NCBI GenBank assembly: GCA_964619485.1
Contig: CAZUCI010000049.1
Coordinates: 1-24,133 of the forward strand
From: UBA2882 sp964619485
GTDB taxonomy: Bacteria > Bacillota > Clostridia > Lachnospirales > Lachnospiraceae
DNA length: 24,133 bases
Reading direction: 5' to 3'
A program made the position numbers and the translations under genes. The notes beneath the pieces are model-generated. The model was not told the DNA's origin. It did no database searches and saw only the letters and a list, made by a program, of their open reading frames with translations. Below, one piece after another: positions 12,960-21,376 of this stretch (positions within the stretch are counted from its first letter, which is position 1; each line of letters opens with the position of its first letter).

Positions 12960-14684
12960 CTAAACTTCAAAATAATGTATTTCGTCTTCCAGCTTTTGAG
13001 CTAATTCCTCCAGATTCTTTGCTGAGTTGGCTAAAAGCGTGATGGTCGCATTCAATTCTTCCATGGATGCGTTTGTCTCCTCTGTGGAAGCCGCATTTTC
13101 TTCAGAAAGTGCAGACAGATTCTGGATAATATCAACCATGGAAACTCTGGATGCATCACAATCCTCTGCCTGATCATGGATTTGATTCGTTCCTGCGTTT
13201 GATGTCAATATTCCATCACTGACAACAGTAAATTTTGTTTGTGTATCATTCAATTTATCCTGCTGAACAATCACATTTTCCTTCAACACTTCCATAACTG
13301 ATAAGGTTGCCTGGCTGTCTTCGGAAAGTGTACGGATAATTTCTTCGATCTCAGCTGCGCTGTTATTGGATTCTTCTGCCAGCTTCTGAATCTGTGCTGC
13401 AACAACTGCAAAACCTCTTCCGGCATCTCCTGCTCTTGCTGCCTCAATTGATGCATTTAAGGAAAGAAGATTTGTCTCATCTGCTATATCCGCAATCATG
13501 GACAATGCCTCGGAAATAACAGCTACAGACTGATCTGTTTTTACAACATTTTCTGAAACCTTTCCGATTGCATCCGTCGTCTGTTCATTGGATTTGTGTA
13601 AAAGTGTCATATTGGTCTCGGCCTCTTTTTTAGCCCGCTCCATCTGTTCTGAATTATCATGGAGCTTTCCAATATTTGCTGCGATATTTTCAATCTGCTC
13701 ACCCATTCTGGCAACAAAGTGGGTAGCCTGCTCAATCTCCTCTGCCTGTGTAATTGCTCCTTTGCTGATTTCTTCCACAGCACGGCTGACCTCGTCGGTG
13801 GTCATGCTGGTCTGACTGGCCATGGATTCCATCTCCACACCGGCCTCTCTCAGAATATCAGCTGATTTGGTGATTTCAGTAATAATTTTACGAAGATGAT
13901 CAATCATGCTCTGAAGATCTCTTGCCATCACGCCAATCTCGTCTGTTCTGTTCAGACTTCTTTTACTAAGTGTAACATTCAGCTTACCCTCTGCAATCTG
14001 CGTAAGAGCACGCTGTGTCTCCTTTACCACCTTTGCCATACTGTCTGCCGCCAGTGATGTGGTAATAATAAAAATAAGGAACATTACCGCTGAAACCCAG
14101 AACACTGCATCCTGCTTCTGCCTGATAAAGGTGTTGAGAAACTCTATTTTGCAGCCTGAGAAAACCATTCCGACCACTGTTCCATCACTGTTTTGAATTG
14201 GGAGATAATACGCATAATACTCATCCCCATTGATGACAATATCATAGGATTCATATGGCTCCCCTTTTTTCAATACAGTCTCCACAACATCCGCCGAAGC
14301 CTTGGTTCCAAGGATACGCTCTCCGGTTTCATGGTCTGTCAGAGAAGTTGCCTCTCTTGTATCGTTATAAAAAATTGTGATTGCCCCATCTGTACCCTCG
14401 ACCAGGGAATCGATAATATCCTCGTTCTCTGTGATGTTAAAATCACCCTTATACAAATCGCCGTCTTTTACAGCATAATCTCCAGGGTCAATTGCATCAT
14501 AGGCTGCCCTTGCACTGACTGCCACTTTTTTCTGTCCCTCAATCAGGGTCTGCTTCATTCCCTGATTCATGCTCTTCATCGCATAGGCCGATACAATGAC
14601 TCCCAGCACAAGTACAGGCCCGAGACCAATTCCCAGAAGTCAGAGTTTTAAACTTATTTTCTTTTCTTTTTTACTTTTGCTCAC
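12960..14684 (-). pseudogene. Methyl-accepting chemotaxis protein with TGA at codon 15
   Basis: The full reading from GTG at 14684 (AGGGGG 10 nt upstream) gives 574 codons. They encode a Lys-rich cytoplasmic start, TM1, an extracellular single-Cache-like sensor (YYAYYLPIQNSDGTVVGMVF), TM2 near residue 200 (AVFWVSAVMFLIFIITTS), HAMP, and a long signalling coil with hairpin tip ETNLLSLNASIEAARAGDAG. These receptors steer CheA activity. Codon 15 (14642-14640) is TGA, where KLxLLGIG suggests an original CGA Arg. The rest is intact. Translation from a later GTG (14609) would give 549 residues with half of TM1 missing and no ribosome binding site. So it is a very recent pseudogene, a sequencing error or a read-through case. 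No other chemotaxis gene is in the window. Confidence 0.8.
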
Positions 14685-14761
14685 TATAATATATCCCCCT
14701 CACGTAAATTGTACTTTGCCTCGCATCTGTTCGGTGAAATACTCGCTTGTTTGTTGAAAAT

Positions 14762-14770
14762 ATTATAGCA
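14762..14770 (-). promoter_or_regulatory. Extended -10 promoter of the MCP gene
   Basis: The minus strand carries TGCTATAAT, an extended -10 box, about 80 bp before the MCP GTG start. No good -35 is visible at 17 bp, which is common with extended -10 promoters. It would let the MCP be transcribed apart from the DUF5685 gene. Confidence 0.5.
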
Positions 14771-14792
14771 CACGTCCTTCTATTTTTCTATC

Positions 14793-15674
14793 TTATTTAC
14801 TCACTGCTGTTCTCTTTTCTTTACTCACTGCCGTTCCTTTTTCTTTACTCTCTGCTGTTCTCTTTTCTCTGACCTGTTCATAGCGGGTCCATATTCCGGA
14901 ATAAAGAATATTTCTCAGAATCTCCACATCCAGAATAATCGGGAGCTTCTCAAATTCTCTGGCGCAGGAGGAAGCCGTCAGAGTCAGAACATCCTTTACC
15001 CAGTCTTCAAAGCCCTCTGTTTTGCACTTCACAATAAAAGGATTAAAGCAGTGGTTCTTTTCATCCTTTTCCACATCCTCATAGGCATCCATAATATAGA
15101 CAAATTTCCCCAGCATAAAACCGATCTGCTGCATGATAGGTTTCCATTCATCCTCGCGGTACACAAATATTTCTGCAAGAATTCTTCCAAAGCAGCCTGA
15201 CAGAAGGTCTATATCCTCGGAATTGCGCTGTTCTGCCCTGTCGAGCATCTCAAACTGCTGTTTTAACCGCTCTGCCTTCCCCGGGTATTTTTGGACCAGC
15301 TCTCTGTAATTTTTCTGAATGGCTGCTCCATAAAGCAGCCTGGAGGTCTTCTTTTCATCCTTCCAGTCATCCTGACATTTCAGATAGGTCAGCAGCAGGT
15401 TCATGTCTGCCACATATTCCATGCACGCATTTTCCTTTTTCCACCTTTTCTCCATGGGATGAAAAATACATTTGCACCTGGTCTGCGTCGTCTCCGGTTC
15501 ATAGAGACCTGTCAGAAGCATTTCCAGAAAGGTCAGATCATAGCTCAGTGAAAGCTGTCCCCTGACACCAAACTGTCCTCTCAGACTGTGGCATAGTCCG
15601 CAGTAAAATGACATATATTCATCTAACTCTTTGACCTTCAGCTCCGGTCGGTTAATGCTGATATATCCAAACAC
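14793..15674 (-). CDS. DUF5685 family protein
   Basis: The 293-residue protein has the family's opening: FGYISINRPELK, then the conserved Cys pair in SFYCGLCHSLRGQFG near residues 25-30, followed by DLTFLEMLL and a long helical part with further conserved acidic patches (GKFVYIMDAYEDVEKDEKNH). The helices with acidic residues recall prenyltransferase-like folds, but the family's function is unknown. The GTG start has AAGGAG 7 nt upstream and is 2 bp after the zinc-ribbon gene, so the two are co-translated. The C-terminus is unusual: three 24-bp tandem copies encode a K-x-K-x-T-A-x-S repeat that ends the protein. Confidence 0.85.
   Translation of the reverse strand: MFGYISINRPELKVKELDEYMSFYCGLCHSLRGQFGVRGQLSLSYDLTFLEMLLTGLYEPETTQTRCKCIFHPMEKRWKKENACMEYVADMNLLLTYLKCQDDWKDEKKTSRLLYGAAIQKNYRELVQKYPGKAERLKQQFEMLDRAEQRNSEDIDLLSGCFGRILAEIFVYREDEWKPIMQQIGFMLGKFVYIMDAYEDVEKDEKNHCFNPFIVKCKTEGFEDWVKDVLTLTASSCAREFEKLPIILDVEILRNILYSGIWTRYEQVREKRTAESKEKGTAVSKEKRTAVSK
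14796..14867. repeat. Three 24-bp coding tandem repeats at the DUF5685 C-terminus
   Basis: Units at 14796-14819, 14820-14843 and 14844-14867 differ at only a few bases. They encode a Lys/Thr/Ser-rich tail (EKRTAxSK type) directly before the stop codon. The 24-bp period keeps the frame, so the number of copies can change without breaking the gene. Confidence 0.85.
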
Positions 15675-15676
15675 GG

Positions 15677-16072
15677 CTAACTCCTTTTTGAAAACTCATT
15701 GTGGCATTTGGGACAGGTAATCATGATATTTCCCTTTCCCTTTGGAATCTTAATCTTCTGATGACATTTCGGACAGGCGTAAATATGATGCGTCTTTCGA
15801 ATCTGCACATGAGCCCTCTGTCTCATAAAAAATTCACGAATTCCCTTTGTATGACTGTAAAACCACTGATTCTGTGCAATGCACCTTGCATGATTTCTGG
15901 AAAAGATCCTGGTGTACGCAAAAATGATAACTGCCAAGGCCAAAAGATTTAAGACTCCGGTTCGAAAAAAAGCATCCAAAATGACCAGTACAACACCCAG
16001 CCCGACCAGGAAATTAGAAAATCCATCCATGCCATATCTTCCATACATAAATCTGGCTATTTTTTCTTTCAC
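15677..16072 (-). CDS. Small membrane protein with a C-terminal zinc ribbon
   Basis: The 131-residue protein has a Lys/Arg-rich start (VKEKIARFMYGRYGMD), two hydrophobic segments in tandem (FLVGLGVVLVILDAFF and VLNLLALAVIIFAYT), a basic middle part and a zinc ribbon of two CPKC knuckles (YACPKCHQKI and ITCPKCHNEF). It probably sits in the membrane with the ribbon in the cytoplasm. No function is known to me. GTG at 16072 is chosen because AAAGGAG lies 8 nt upstream; an in-frame ATG further up (16114) has none and overlaps the -10 box. It leads the DUF5685 gene by 2 bp. Confidence 0.75.
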   Translation of the reverse strand: MKEKIARFMYGRYGMDGFSNFLVGLGVVLVILDAFFRTGVLNLLALAVIIFAYTRIFSRNHARCIAQNQWFYSHTKGIREFFMRQRAHVQIRKTHHIYACPKCHQKIKIPKGKGNIMITCPKCHNEFSKRS

Positions 16073-16103
16073 CCTTATCACTCCTTTTGAAGATTTAATA
16101 AGG

Positions 16104-16109
16104 ATTATA
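16104..16109 (-). promoter_or_regulatory. -10 box of the zinc-ribbon/DUF5685 operon
   Basis: A consensus TATAAT on the minus strand about 32 bp before the GTG start. The -35 region is AT-rich without a clear hexamer. It lies in the 109-bp gap after the HAD gene, which otherwise shows only a weak hairpin. Confidence 0.4.
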
Positions 16110-16181
16110 ACCACTATTTATGTAAAAAGATATGGGGCATGAATGGATTTAAGGAACATTTTATGATTGGTTCTTTTTATT

Positions 16182-16865
16182 TTAAGATTCTTCATTCCCG
16201 TCTTCAAGGATTGCTTCCAAAAAGGCCTTTACCTCCCATAATGAGGGTAAAATCACGTGGGAAAGCTCCTCCATTTCCTCCGTGGGCGGCGCCATATCAG
16301 GAACCATGATTGGCTTCATTCCCGCTGCCTTTGCTGCACGGATTCCATTGTAGGAATCTTCGATGGCATAAGCACTCTCAGGTGTAATGCCAAGTACTTC
16401 ACAGGCCTTCAAAAAAATATCAGGCTCCGGTTTGCTTCGGCTTACCATATCCCCACAGATAATCTGATCAAAGAAATCAAAGAGACCACCCTCCTTCAAT
16501 TCCCTGATGACCACCTCACTTCTGGTTGAGGAGGCCAGCGCAATGGGAATTTCTTTCTCTTTTAAAAAGGTGAGAAGCTCCCTTACCCCCGGCTTTTGGG
16601 GCAGCTTTCCCCCTGCAGCCTTCTCATGAAACAGTGCCGAGCATTCACTTTTATATGCATCATAGGGAAAATCCCCGCCATAGCGTCTGAGCATAATGGC
16701 CTTTGTCATAGTCGCATTGATTCCCATGCATTCTCTGCAGGCTTCCTCGATATCCGGAATCTGGTATTTCTCTGCTATCCTCTGCCAGCATAAAAGCACC
16801 AGGCGTTCCGAATCAAAAATAACACCATCCATATCAAATACCACTGCTGTTTTTATCGCTCCCAT
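16182..16865 (-). CDS. HAD-family phosphatase (beta-phosphoglucomutase-like)
   Basis: The 227-residue protein is a HAD subfamily IA hydrolase. Motif I is VVFDMDGVIFDS with nucleophile Asp11 and acid Asp13. Motif II is ALASSTRS, motif III the Lys in SRSKPEPD, and motif IV AIEDSYNGI. A helical cap (about 17-85) lies between motifs I and II. These enzymes act on sugar phosphates or nucleotides; the exact substrate is not readable. Its start overlaps the last 13 bp of the thiamine diphosphokinase gene, so the two are translated together. Confidence 0.88.
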   Translation of the reverse strand: MGAIKTAVVFDMDGVIFDSERLVLLCWQRIAEKYQIPDIEEACRECMGINATMTKAIMLRRYGGDFPYDAYKSECSALFHEKAAGGKLPQKPGVRELLTFLKEKEIPIALASSTRSEVVIRELKEGGLFDFFDQIICGDMVSRSKPEPDIFLKACEVLGITPESAYAIEDSYNGIRAAKAAGMKPIMVPDMAPPTEEMEELSHVILPSLWEVKAFLEAILEDGNEES

Positions 16866-17524
16866 ACCAGTAAAAGACTCCCCTCTGTAACGGTAACCTC
16901 CGCCTTTTCTCCTGTAAAGGAATTGCTGACGCCAAGTGCACAGTCGTTGAACAGCTGTGCATCCTCAAGGCTGTAATCCAATCCCTTCAATGTCACTCCC
17001 ACGGATTTGTCGCTCAAAGAAAAAACAGAAATAATTCCCTTTTTCCCTTCATCAAATTGCATAGTGTCATTGGTAATCACAGTCATGACATCTCTGTCAG
17101 AAATCATGGAAATATGGCATCCCTTTTTACTGTAGGCATGCATCAAGGCTATATTGGCATAGGTATGGTCATTCCGGTCTCCATTGATGCCACCGTAGAT
17201 GGTAATATCACGATACCCTCTCTCGAACGCAACACCCACAGCCGCCGACATGTCCGTCTCATCCTTTCGCACCTCCAGCTTAATCACTTCAATTCCGTTG
17301 ATCAGACAGTGCACATTGCACCGCTCAAAGGCCGATTTGGCAATTTTGACAGAATCCATGTCTCCAATCCATAAATCCGGGGCAACTCCCATATCATCAA
17401 AAAAGTCAAAGCCACCATCCACCGCAATGGAAAACTGATTATTCCGCCTCAAGTCCTGAAGCAGAACACGCTGTTCATTTCCCATTCTTGAAGCTCCAAC
17501 AATCACACAATGCTTATCTTCCAT
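16853..17524 (-). CDS. thiN: Thiamine diphosphokinase
   Basis: The 223-residue enzyme transfers diphosphate from ATP to thiamine, giving thiamine diphosphate. The family blocks are visible: SIAVDGGFDFFDDMG, PDLWIGDMDSV, the acidic KDETDMSAA and the nucleotide-binding GGINGDRNDHTYAN, followed by a beta-rich C-terminal half (VTLKGLDYSLED, then GVSNSFTGEKAEVTV). The canonical GGRxDH is here GDRNDH, so the first part of that loop deviates while Arg and Asp-His remain. It is short of nothing at either end. It overlaps the acyltransferase stop by 11 bp and the HAD start by 13 bp. Thus a cofactor gene is coupled to an envelope gene, probably by position only. Confidence 0.87.
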   Translation of the reverse strand: MEDKHCVIVGASRMGNEQRVLLQDLRRNNQFSIAVDGGFDFFDDMGVAPDLWIGDMDSVKIAKSAFERCNVHCLINGIEVIKLEVRKDETDMSAAVGVAFERGYRDITIYGGINGDRNDHTYANIALMHAYSKKGCHISMISDRDVMTVITNDTMQFDEGKKGIISVFSLSDKSVGVTLKGLDYSLEDAQLFNDCALGVSNSFTGEKAEVTVTEGSLLLVWER

Positions 17525-18611
17525 GAACCTTCACCTTTCCTTTCAGCCACTTTACAAGCAGCGGAACAGCTACTGCTCCCATACAATAGAGCATGCAATA
17601 TTCGTGCATTCCTTTGGGCAGATACAGATACCAGATATCCGACAAAAATGCCTGCATATCGAAATCCGTAAACACCCCAAACAAAATCCTGCAGCCTGCA
17701 AAAAAACATTTTACCAGCATAATTCCCGTAAACTGGTGAAACATAATTTCCCAGGTACTTTGTCCGATCAAAACTAAAATCCTGCTCTCTTTTTTCATGG
17801 ATGCAAGCACACGGCATACACGAAGCCAGAATAAAATCCCAAATACTGCAGCAAGATAGCTTGCTCCTGCCCCAAAGGGATAATCGCAGGAGGAGGGGAT
17901 CACATACACAGTCCTGCCAAAACAGGTATTCAAAAACAGAGACAGCACCAGCAGTTCTCCCAGGAAAAAAGCCGTTGGTATCAAATCAAGCTTCTTTTCC
18001 AGATAATCTCTGTACAGCATTCCAAATGCATAAAATGGCATAAAATACAAAACACGAAACAGCGGATAAAGAACAGGCTCATGAAAGCCGTGTCCTGCTA
18101 AATATACACCCACGACTCCAGCCAGAATAAAGCTTCCCTGCAAAATACGGTCCGTAAGCTTTGGCCTTTTACACAGATCAAGCAGACTCTTTAGCAGTAT
18201 GTATACGACAATAACGCAGAAAAAAGGAAATACGAACCAGCTGCCCAGATTCAGCGAATATAATTGTTCGCTGCTTATTGGAAACAGCAAAATTCCCTTC
18301 CAGGAAAGTGGCTCTCCAAAGGTAAATCCAACCCGGTGCATCAGTGCAAGAACCAGTCCGTAAAAAAGATTCCATCCCCACAGCGGAAGCAAAAGCCGCT
18401 TTGCCTTTCCTATCAACAGGGAACCCGGATGGGCAAAGCTTTCCGGGCGGGTGAAATACCCGGAGCCAAACACAAAAATGGCAAGATGAAACGCACCAAA
18501 ATGAATCCAGTTGGAAAGCAGCTCCACGCCGCCTCCGTCACAGTGGCTGAGCACCACAAACAGAATGCCCAACGCATATAAATATCGAAATTGTAAATTT
18601 TCTTTTTTCAT
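17514..18611 (-). CDS. Acyltransferase-3 family membrane protein
   Basis: About 365 residues and some ten hydrophobic helices make an Acyl_transf_3 (OafA/NolL-like) protein, which transfers acyl groups across the membrane to sugars. The first helix carries the family His in FVVLSHCDGGG. The next has HFGAFHLAIFVFGSGYF, the usual F-x-SGY element, and then RLLLPLWGWNLFYG. It closes the O-acylation cassette and has no SGNH domain of its own. The start is uncertain: ATG at 18611 fits the family, but ATG 18656 (with GAGG about 10 nt upstream) or GTG 18665 would add 15-18 Lys-rich residues. Confidence 0.8.
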   Translation of the reverse strand: MKKENLQFRYLYALGILFVVLSHCDGGGVELLSNWIHFGAFHLAIFVFGSGYFTRPESFAHPGSLLIGKAKRLLLPLWGWNLFYGLVLALMHRVGFTFGEPLSWKGILLFPISSEQLYSLNLGSWFVFPFFCVIVVYILLKSLLDLCKRPKLTDRILQGSFILAGVVGVYLAGHGFHEPVLYPLFRVLYFMPFYAFGMLYRDYLEKKLDLIPTAFFLGELLVLSLFLNTCFGRTVYVIPSSCDYPFGAGASYLAAVFGILFWLRVCRVLASMKKESRILVLIGQSTWEIMFHQFTGIMLVKCFFAGCRILFGVFTDFDMQAFLSDIWYLYLPKGMHEYCMLYCMGAVAVPLLVKWLKGKVKVHGR

Positions 18612-18703
18612 TGCTTTCTTCGCTCTTTTTACTTTTATTATGACATATTTTGCCATAACATGCACGCCTCTATATTTCTTTTCAGGCTTTTTTCAATGTA
18701 CTC

Positions 18704-19837
18704 TTATTCATACTCAAGCGTTCCAAGTAAGGTATAGGCACTTAAATCGTCCGCAAAGGAGCGCTCCGCATTTTCATACAGAATAACATCCGGGTGAATC
18801 TGGTCTATATATTCCTTCATATGTGAATAATTGGTTCTGGATGTAAAATAAACCTCTTTATAGCGGTAGGCAAACCATTCTGCCCTGTCATCCAAAAAGC
18901 TGTCATGGAGAATCAGAATACAGGTGTCATTCTCAATAGCCTGATTGTAAAAATAAGCCATATTATTACCCGGTTCCACAGGAAGGGTGGGCAAAAGTTC
19001 CGAATCCGTCTGCCTGGAGCCATCCCTTTTTAAAGTTAGAACCGGCACCGTGTCAAGCAGGGGAACCGTGAGGAAATCCACCTGCTTTTTTTCATAGGTT
19101 AAATCAAAATCGGCCATGAACAACCTGGGAATTTCTCCATGCTCCTCTGCTATCTTTTCATCCACAAGCGAGAGACCATACAAAGCCCCAAGGTCGTTCC
19201 AATGTGCACAGTCGAAGGAGACATTGTAAATCTGCTCTGTATTTTTCCGTGCTTTAAATTCCTCGTCCGGGATCACATAGCTTACACCGCGTTTTGAAAG
19301 CTCTTCTTTGCATAGCTCCAGATTACTGATTTTATCCTCTGCCACATGAATGGAGTCAGGCATTTCACTGCTGTAGACACTGGATTTGTTGGGACAGATC
19401 ATAAAGATAAAATCGGCCCCCTTCTCATCTGCATATTCACTGGTTCGCTCCAGATAGGTACACAGATCCAGAACCATATCCTGCTGGGTATTCAGGTGCT
19501 GATAATTTTCCACATATCCACCGTCCGCCGGAAAAATATAGTGATCCTTTCCATACATATGAAGATCCTCCGAGAATTCTCCAAAGATATAATAATTCAA
19601 TGCGACCTGAGCCTTAATGGCTTCCTCTCTGAAGCCTGCACGATCCTCAACATAATGTCCATACCACTCATTATAAAGTTTACTGAAATGTATTCCCGGC
19701 CAGGATGTCAGTGTCCGGTTTTCCAGGTCTGAGTTGATTGTTTCTGTCGTGTCCAAAAATAAAAGTGGCAGCAGAAGCAGACCAAGAAAACAGATTACAA
19801 AAATGCTGTCCAGCCATCTTTTTTTCTTCTGTCTCAT
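18704..19837 (-). CDS. AlgX/AlgJ-like SGNH acetyltransferase (DHHW type)
   Basis: The 377-residue protein has one N-terminal membrane anchor (about 10-29, IFVICFLGLLLLPLLFL) and an extracellular SGNH-like domain. Early LENRTLTSWPG and FREEAIKAQ are typical of the AlgX/DHHW proteins that follow MBOAT genes. FIFMICPNKSSVY, the catalytic-looking FDCAHWNDLGALYG (D-x-x-H-W) and LILHDSFLDD (the Ser block) follow. In alginate systems these proteins place acetyl groups, passed through an MBOAT, onto polysaccharide. It is 12 bp after the MBOAT gene, and GGAGG lies 6 nt before the ATG. The target polymer here is unknown. Confidence 0.82.
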   Translation of the reverse strand: MRQKKKRWLDSIFVICFLGLLLLPLLFLDTTETINSDLENRTLTSWPGIHFSKLYNEWYGHYVEDRAGFREEAIKAQVALNYYIFGEFSEDLHMYGKDHYIFPADGGYVENYQHLNTQQDMVLDLCTYLERTSEYADEKGADFIFMICPNKSSVYSSEMPDSIHVAEDKISNLELCKEELSKRGVSYVIPDEEFKARKNTEQIYNVSFDCAHWNDLGALYGLSLVDEKIAEEHGEIPRLFMADFDLTYEKKQVDFLTVPLLDTVPVLTLKRDGSRQTDSELLPTLPVEPGNNMAYFYNQAIENDTCILILHDSFLDDRAEWFAYRYKEVYFTSRTNYSHMKEYIDQIHPDVILYENAERSFADDLSAYTLLGTLEYE

Positions 19838-19849
19838 CGTTCTCCTCCC

Positions 19850-21337
19850 CTAAAAGCGGAAGTAAATAAAAGGATTATAGGTACAGGTTATAATACAGAT
19901 AAAGCTAAGCACCAGCAAAAGCAGCATCCACACTCTCCGGACGATCAGCCATGCCAAAGCAATTCCATCAGAAGCGTTCTCTTCCGTACCCTGATTACCA
20001 GGCTCCTCTGTTTTTGCTTTGTGTGCTCTCATTCTGACAATCGCTTCTTTCCAGGGAATGCATGCCAGCACTGCAATAATCAGCAGAAACAACTCTCTTC
20101 CCCCAAGATAATAGGCAATATCATAGGCATGAAAACCACCATTGTTTGCCCCAAACATAACTTTTATATAAGCGCAGGCATCCCGCACACTGACCAGGCT
20201 AAAAAGCACCCACCCCAGTATGACCACCAGCAGGGTATACGCTCTTCCAAGCGTTTGTGCAATCACATTGGGAACCCTCCAGTTCCTTTCTGTGGCAAAA
20301 CGTTCCAGAACGATAAACACACCATTCCACAGTCCCCATAATACAAACCCCCATGCCGCTCCATGCCAGAGTCCTGTAGCAAGGAAAACAATCATAAGAT
20401 GGAGATAAACATTTCCCCTTCGATTTCCTCCCAGGGGAATATAGAGATAATCCCTGAACCAGGAGGAAAGCGAGATATGCCACCTGCGCCAGAATTCACG
20501 GATTGACCTGGAAATATAGGGATAATTAAAGTTTTCCATAAACTGAAACCCAAATATCTTTCCAAGTCCAATGGCCATATCGGAATAGCCTGAGAAATCA
20601 AAATAAATCTGCAGCGTATAGGCAATGGCCCCAAGCCATGCCGCAGACGCACTCATATAGGAGAAATTGCCCTCCATAATCTGCCTTGAGATTTCCCCCA
20701 TCTCATTGGCCAGAATTGTCTTTTTGGCCAGACCAATAATAAAACGCTCTATGCCTGCTGCAAAAAGCTCCATGGAATGCTTTCTTTTTACCAGAGAAGC
20801 ACAGATATCCTCATAACGTACAATGGGACCGGCAATCAGCTGCGGGAACATGGAAATATACAGAGCAAGATTTATCGGATTTTTCTGGACAATGGAAACT
20901 TTGTTTCCTGCCTTATCCTTCGTCGCCTCCTTGCGGTAAACATCAATTACATAGCTCATGCCCTGGAAGGTATAGAAGGAAATTCCGATTGGAAGCACCA
21001 GCTGCGGAAGCGGAAGCTGTCCCGGCAGGAAACGGTTCACAGTCTCCACTGCAAAATCCGCATATTTAAAGACTCCCAAAATGCTCAGATTGCTCAAAAT
21101 AGCCAGTCCTAAAAACAGCTTTCTCTTTGATGCGAACTGATAAATTCCCATGCCAAACACATAGTTGAGCATAATGGATGCAAACATGACAAATACAAAG
21201 GCAGGCTCACCCCATGCATAAAAAAAGAGGGACACCAGTAAAAGAAACAGATTTTTCCCTTTTGAGGGCACCAAATAATAGCCAATAATAACAAGCGGCA
21301 AAAATACACATAAAAAAAGAATTGTACTGAATACCAT
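19850..21337 (-). CDS. MBOAT O-acyltransferase (AlgI/DltB/PatA-like), first paralogue
   Basis: The 495-residue membrane protein has about 11-12 helices and the two conserved MBOAT histidines: His287 in FWRRWHISLSSWFRDYLYIP and His325 in GLWHGAAWGFVLWG. PIGISFYTFQGMSYVIDVYR and FPQLIAGPIVRY are also typical. These proteins carry acyl groups, usually acetyl, across the membrane to an extracellular SGNH partner. The gene ends 12 bp before the AlgX-like gene, with which it is probably paired. The ATG has AGGAG 8 nt upstream. Full length, no lesion. Confidence 0.92.
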   Translation of the reverse strand: MVFSTILFLCVFLPLVIIGYYLVPSKGKNLFLLLVSLFFYAWGEPAFVFVMFASIMLNYVFGMGIYQFASKRKLFLGLAILSNLSILGVFKYADFAVETVNRFLPGQLPLPQLVLPIGISFYTFQGMSYVIDVYRKEATKDKAGNKVSIVQKNPINLALYISMFPQLIAGPIVRYEDICASLVKRKHSMELFAAGIERFIIGLAKKTILANEMGEISRQIMEGNFSYMSASAAWLGAIAYTLQIYFDFSGYSDMAIGLGKIFGFQFMENFNYPYISRSIREFWRRWHISLSSWFRDYLYIPLGGNRRGNVYLHLMIVFLATGLWHGAAWGFVLWGLWNGVFIVLERFATERNWRVPNVIAQTLGRAYTLLVVILGWVLFSLVSVRDACAYIKVMFGANNGGFHAYDIAYYLGGRELFLLIIAVLACIPWKEAIVRMRAHKAKTEEPGNQGTEENASDGIALAWLIVRRVWMLLLLVLSFICIITCTYNPFIYFRF

Positions 21338-21376
21338 GGTTTTTCTCCTAACGCAGCTCCTTGCAGTTACCTTTCT

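Noticed and set aside
14640..14642. Selenocysteine at the MCP TGA
   Set aside because: The codon lies in a membrane helix of a receptor family without selenoproteins, and I see no obvious SECIS-like hairpin just after it.
16115..16181. Terminator after the HAD gene
   Set aside because: Only a weak GAAC/GTTC hairpin without a U-tract is visible.
16853..17524. TPP riboswitch near the thiamine gene
   Set aside because: The gene overlaps its upstream neighbour, and no THI-box motif is seen before it or before the cassette.
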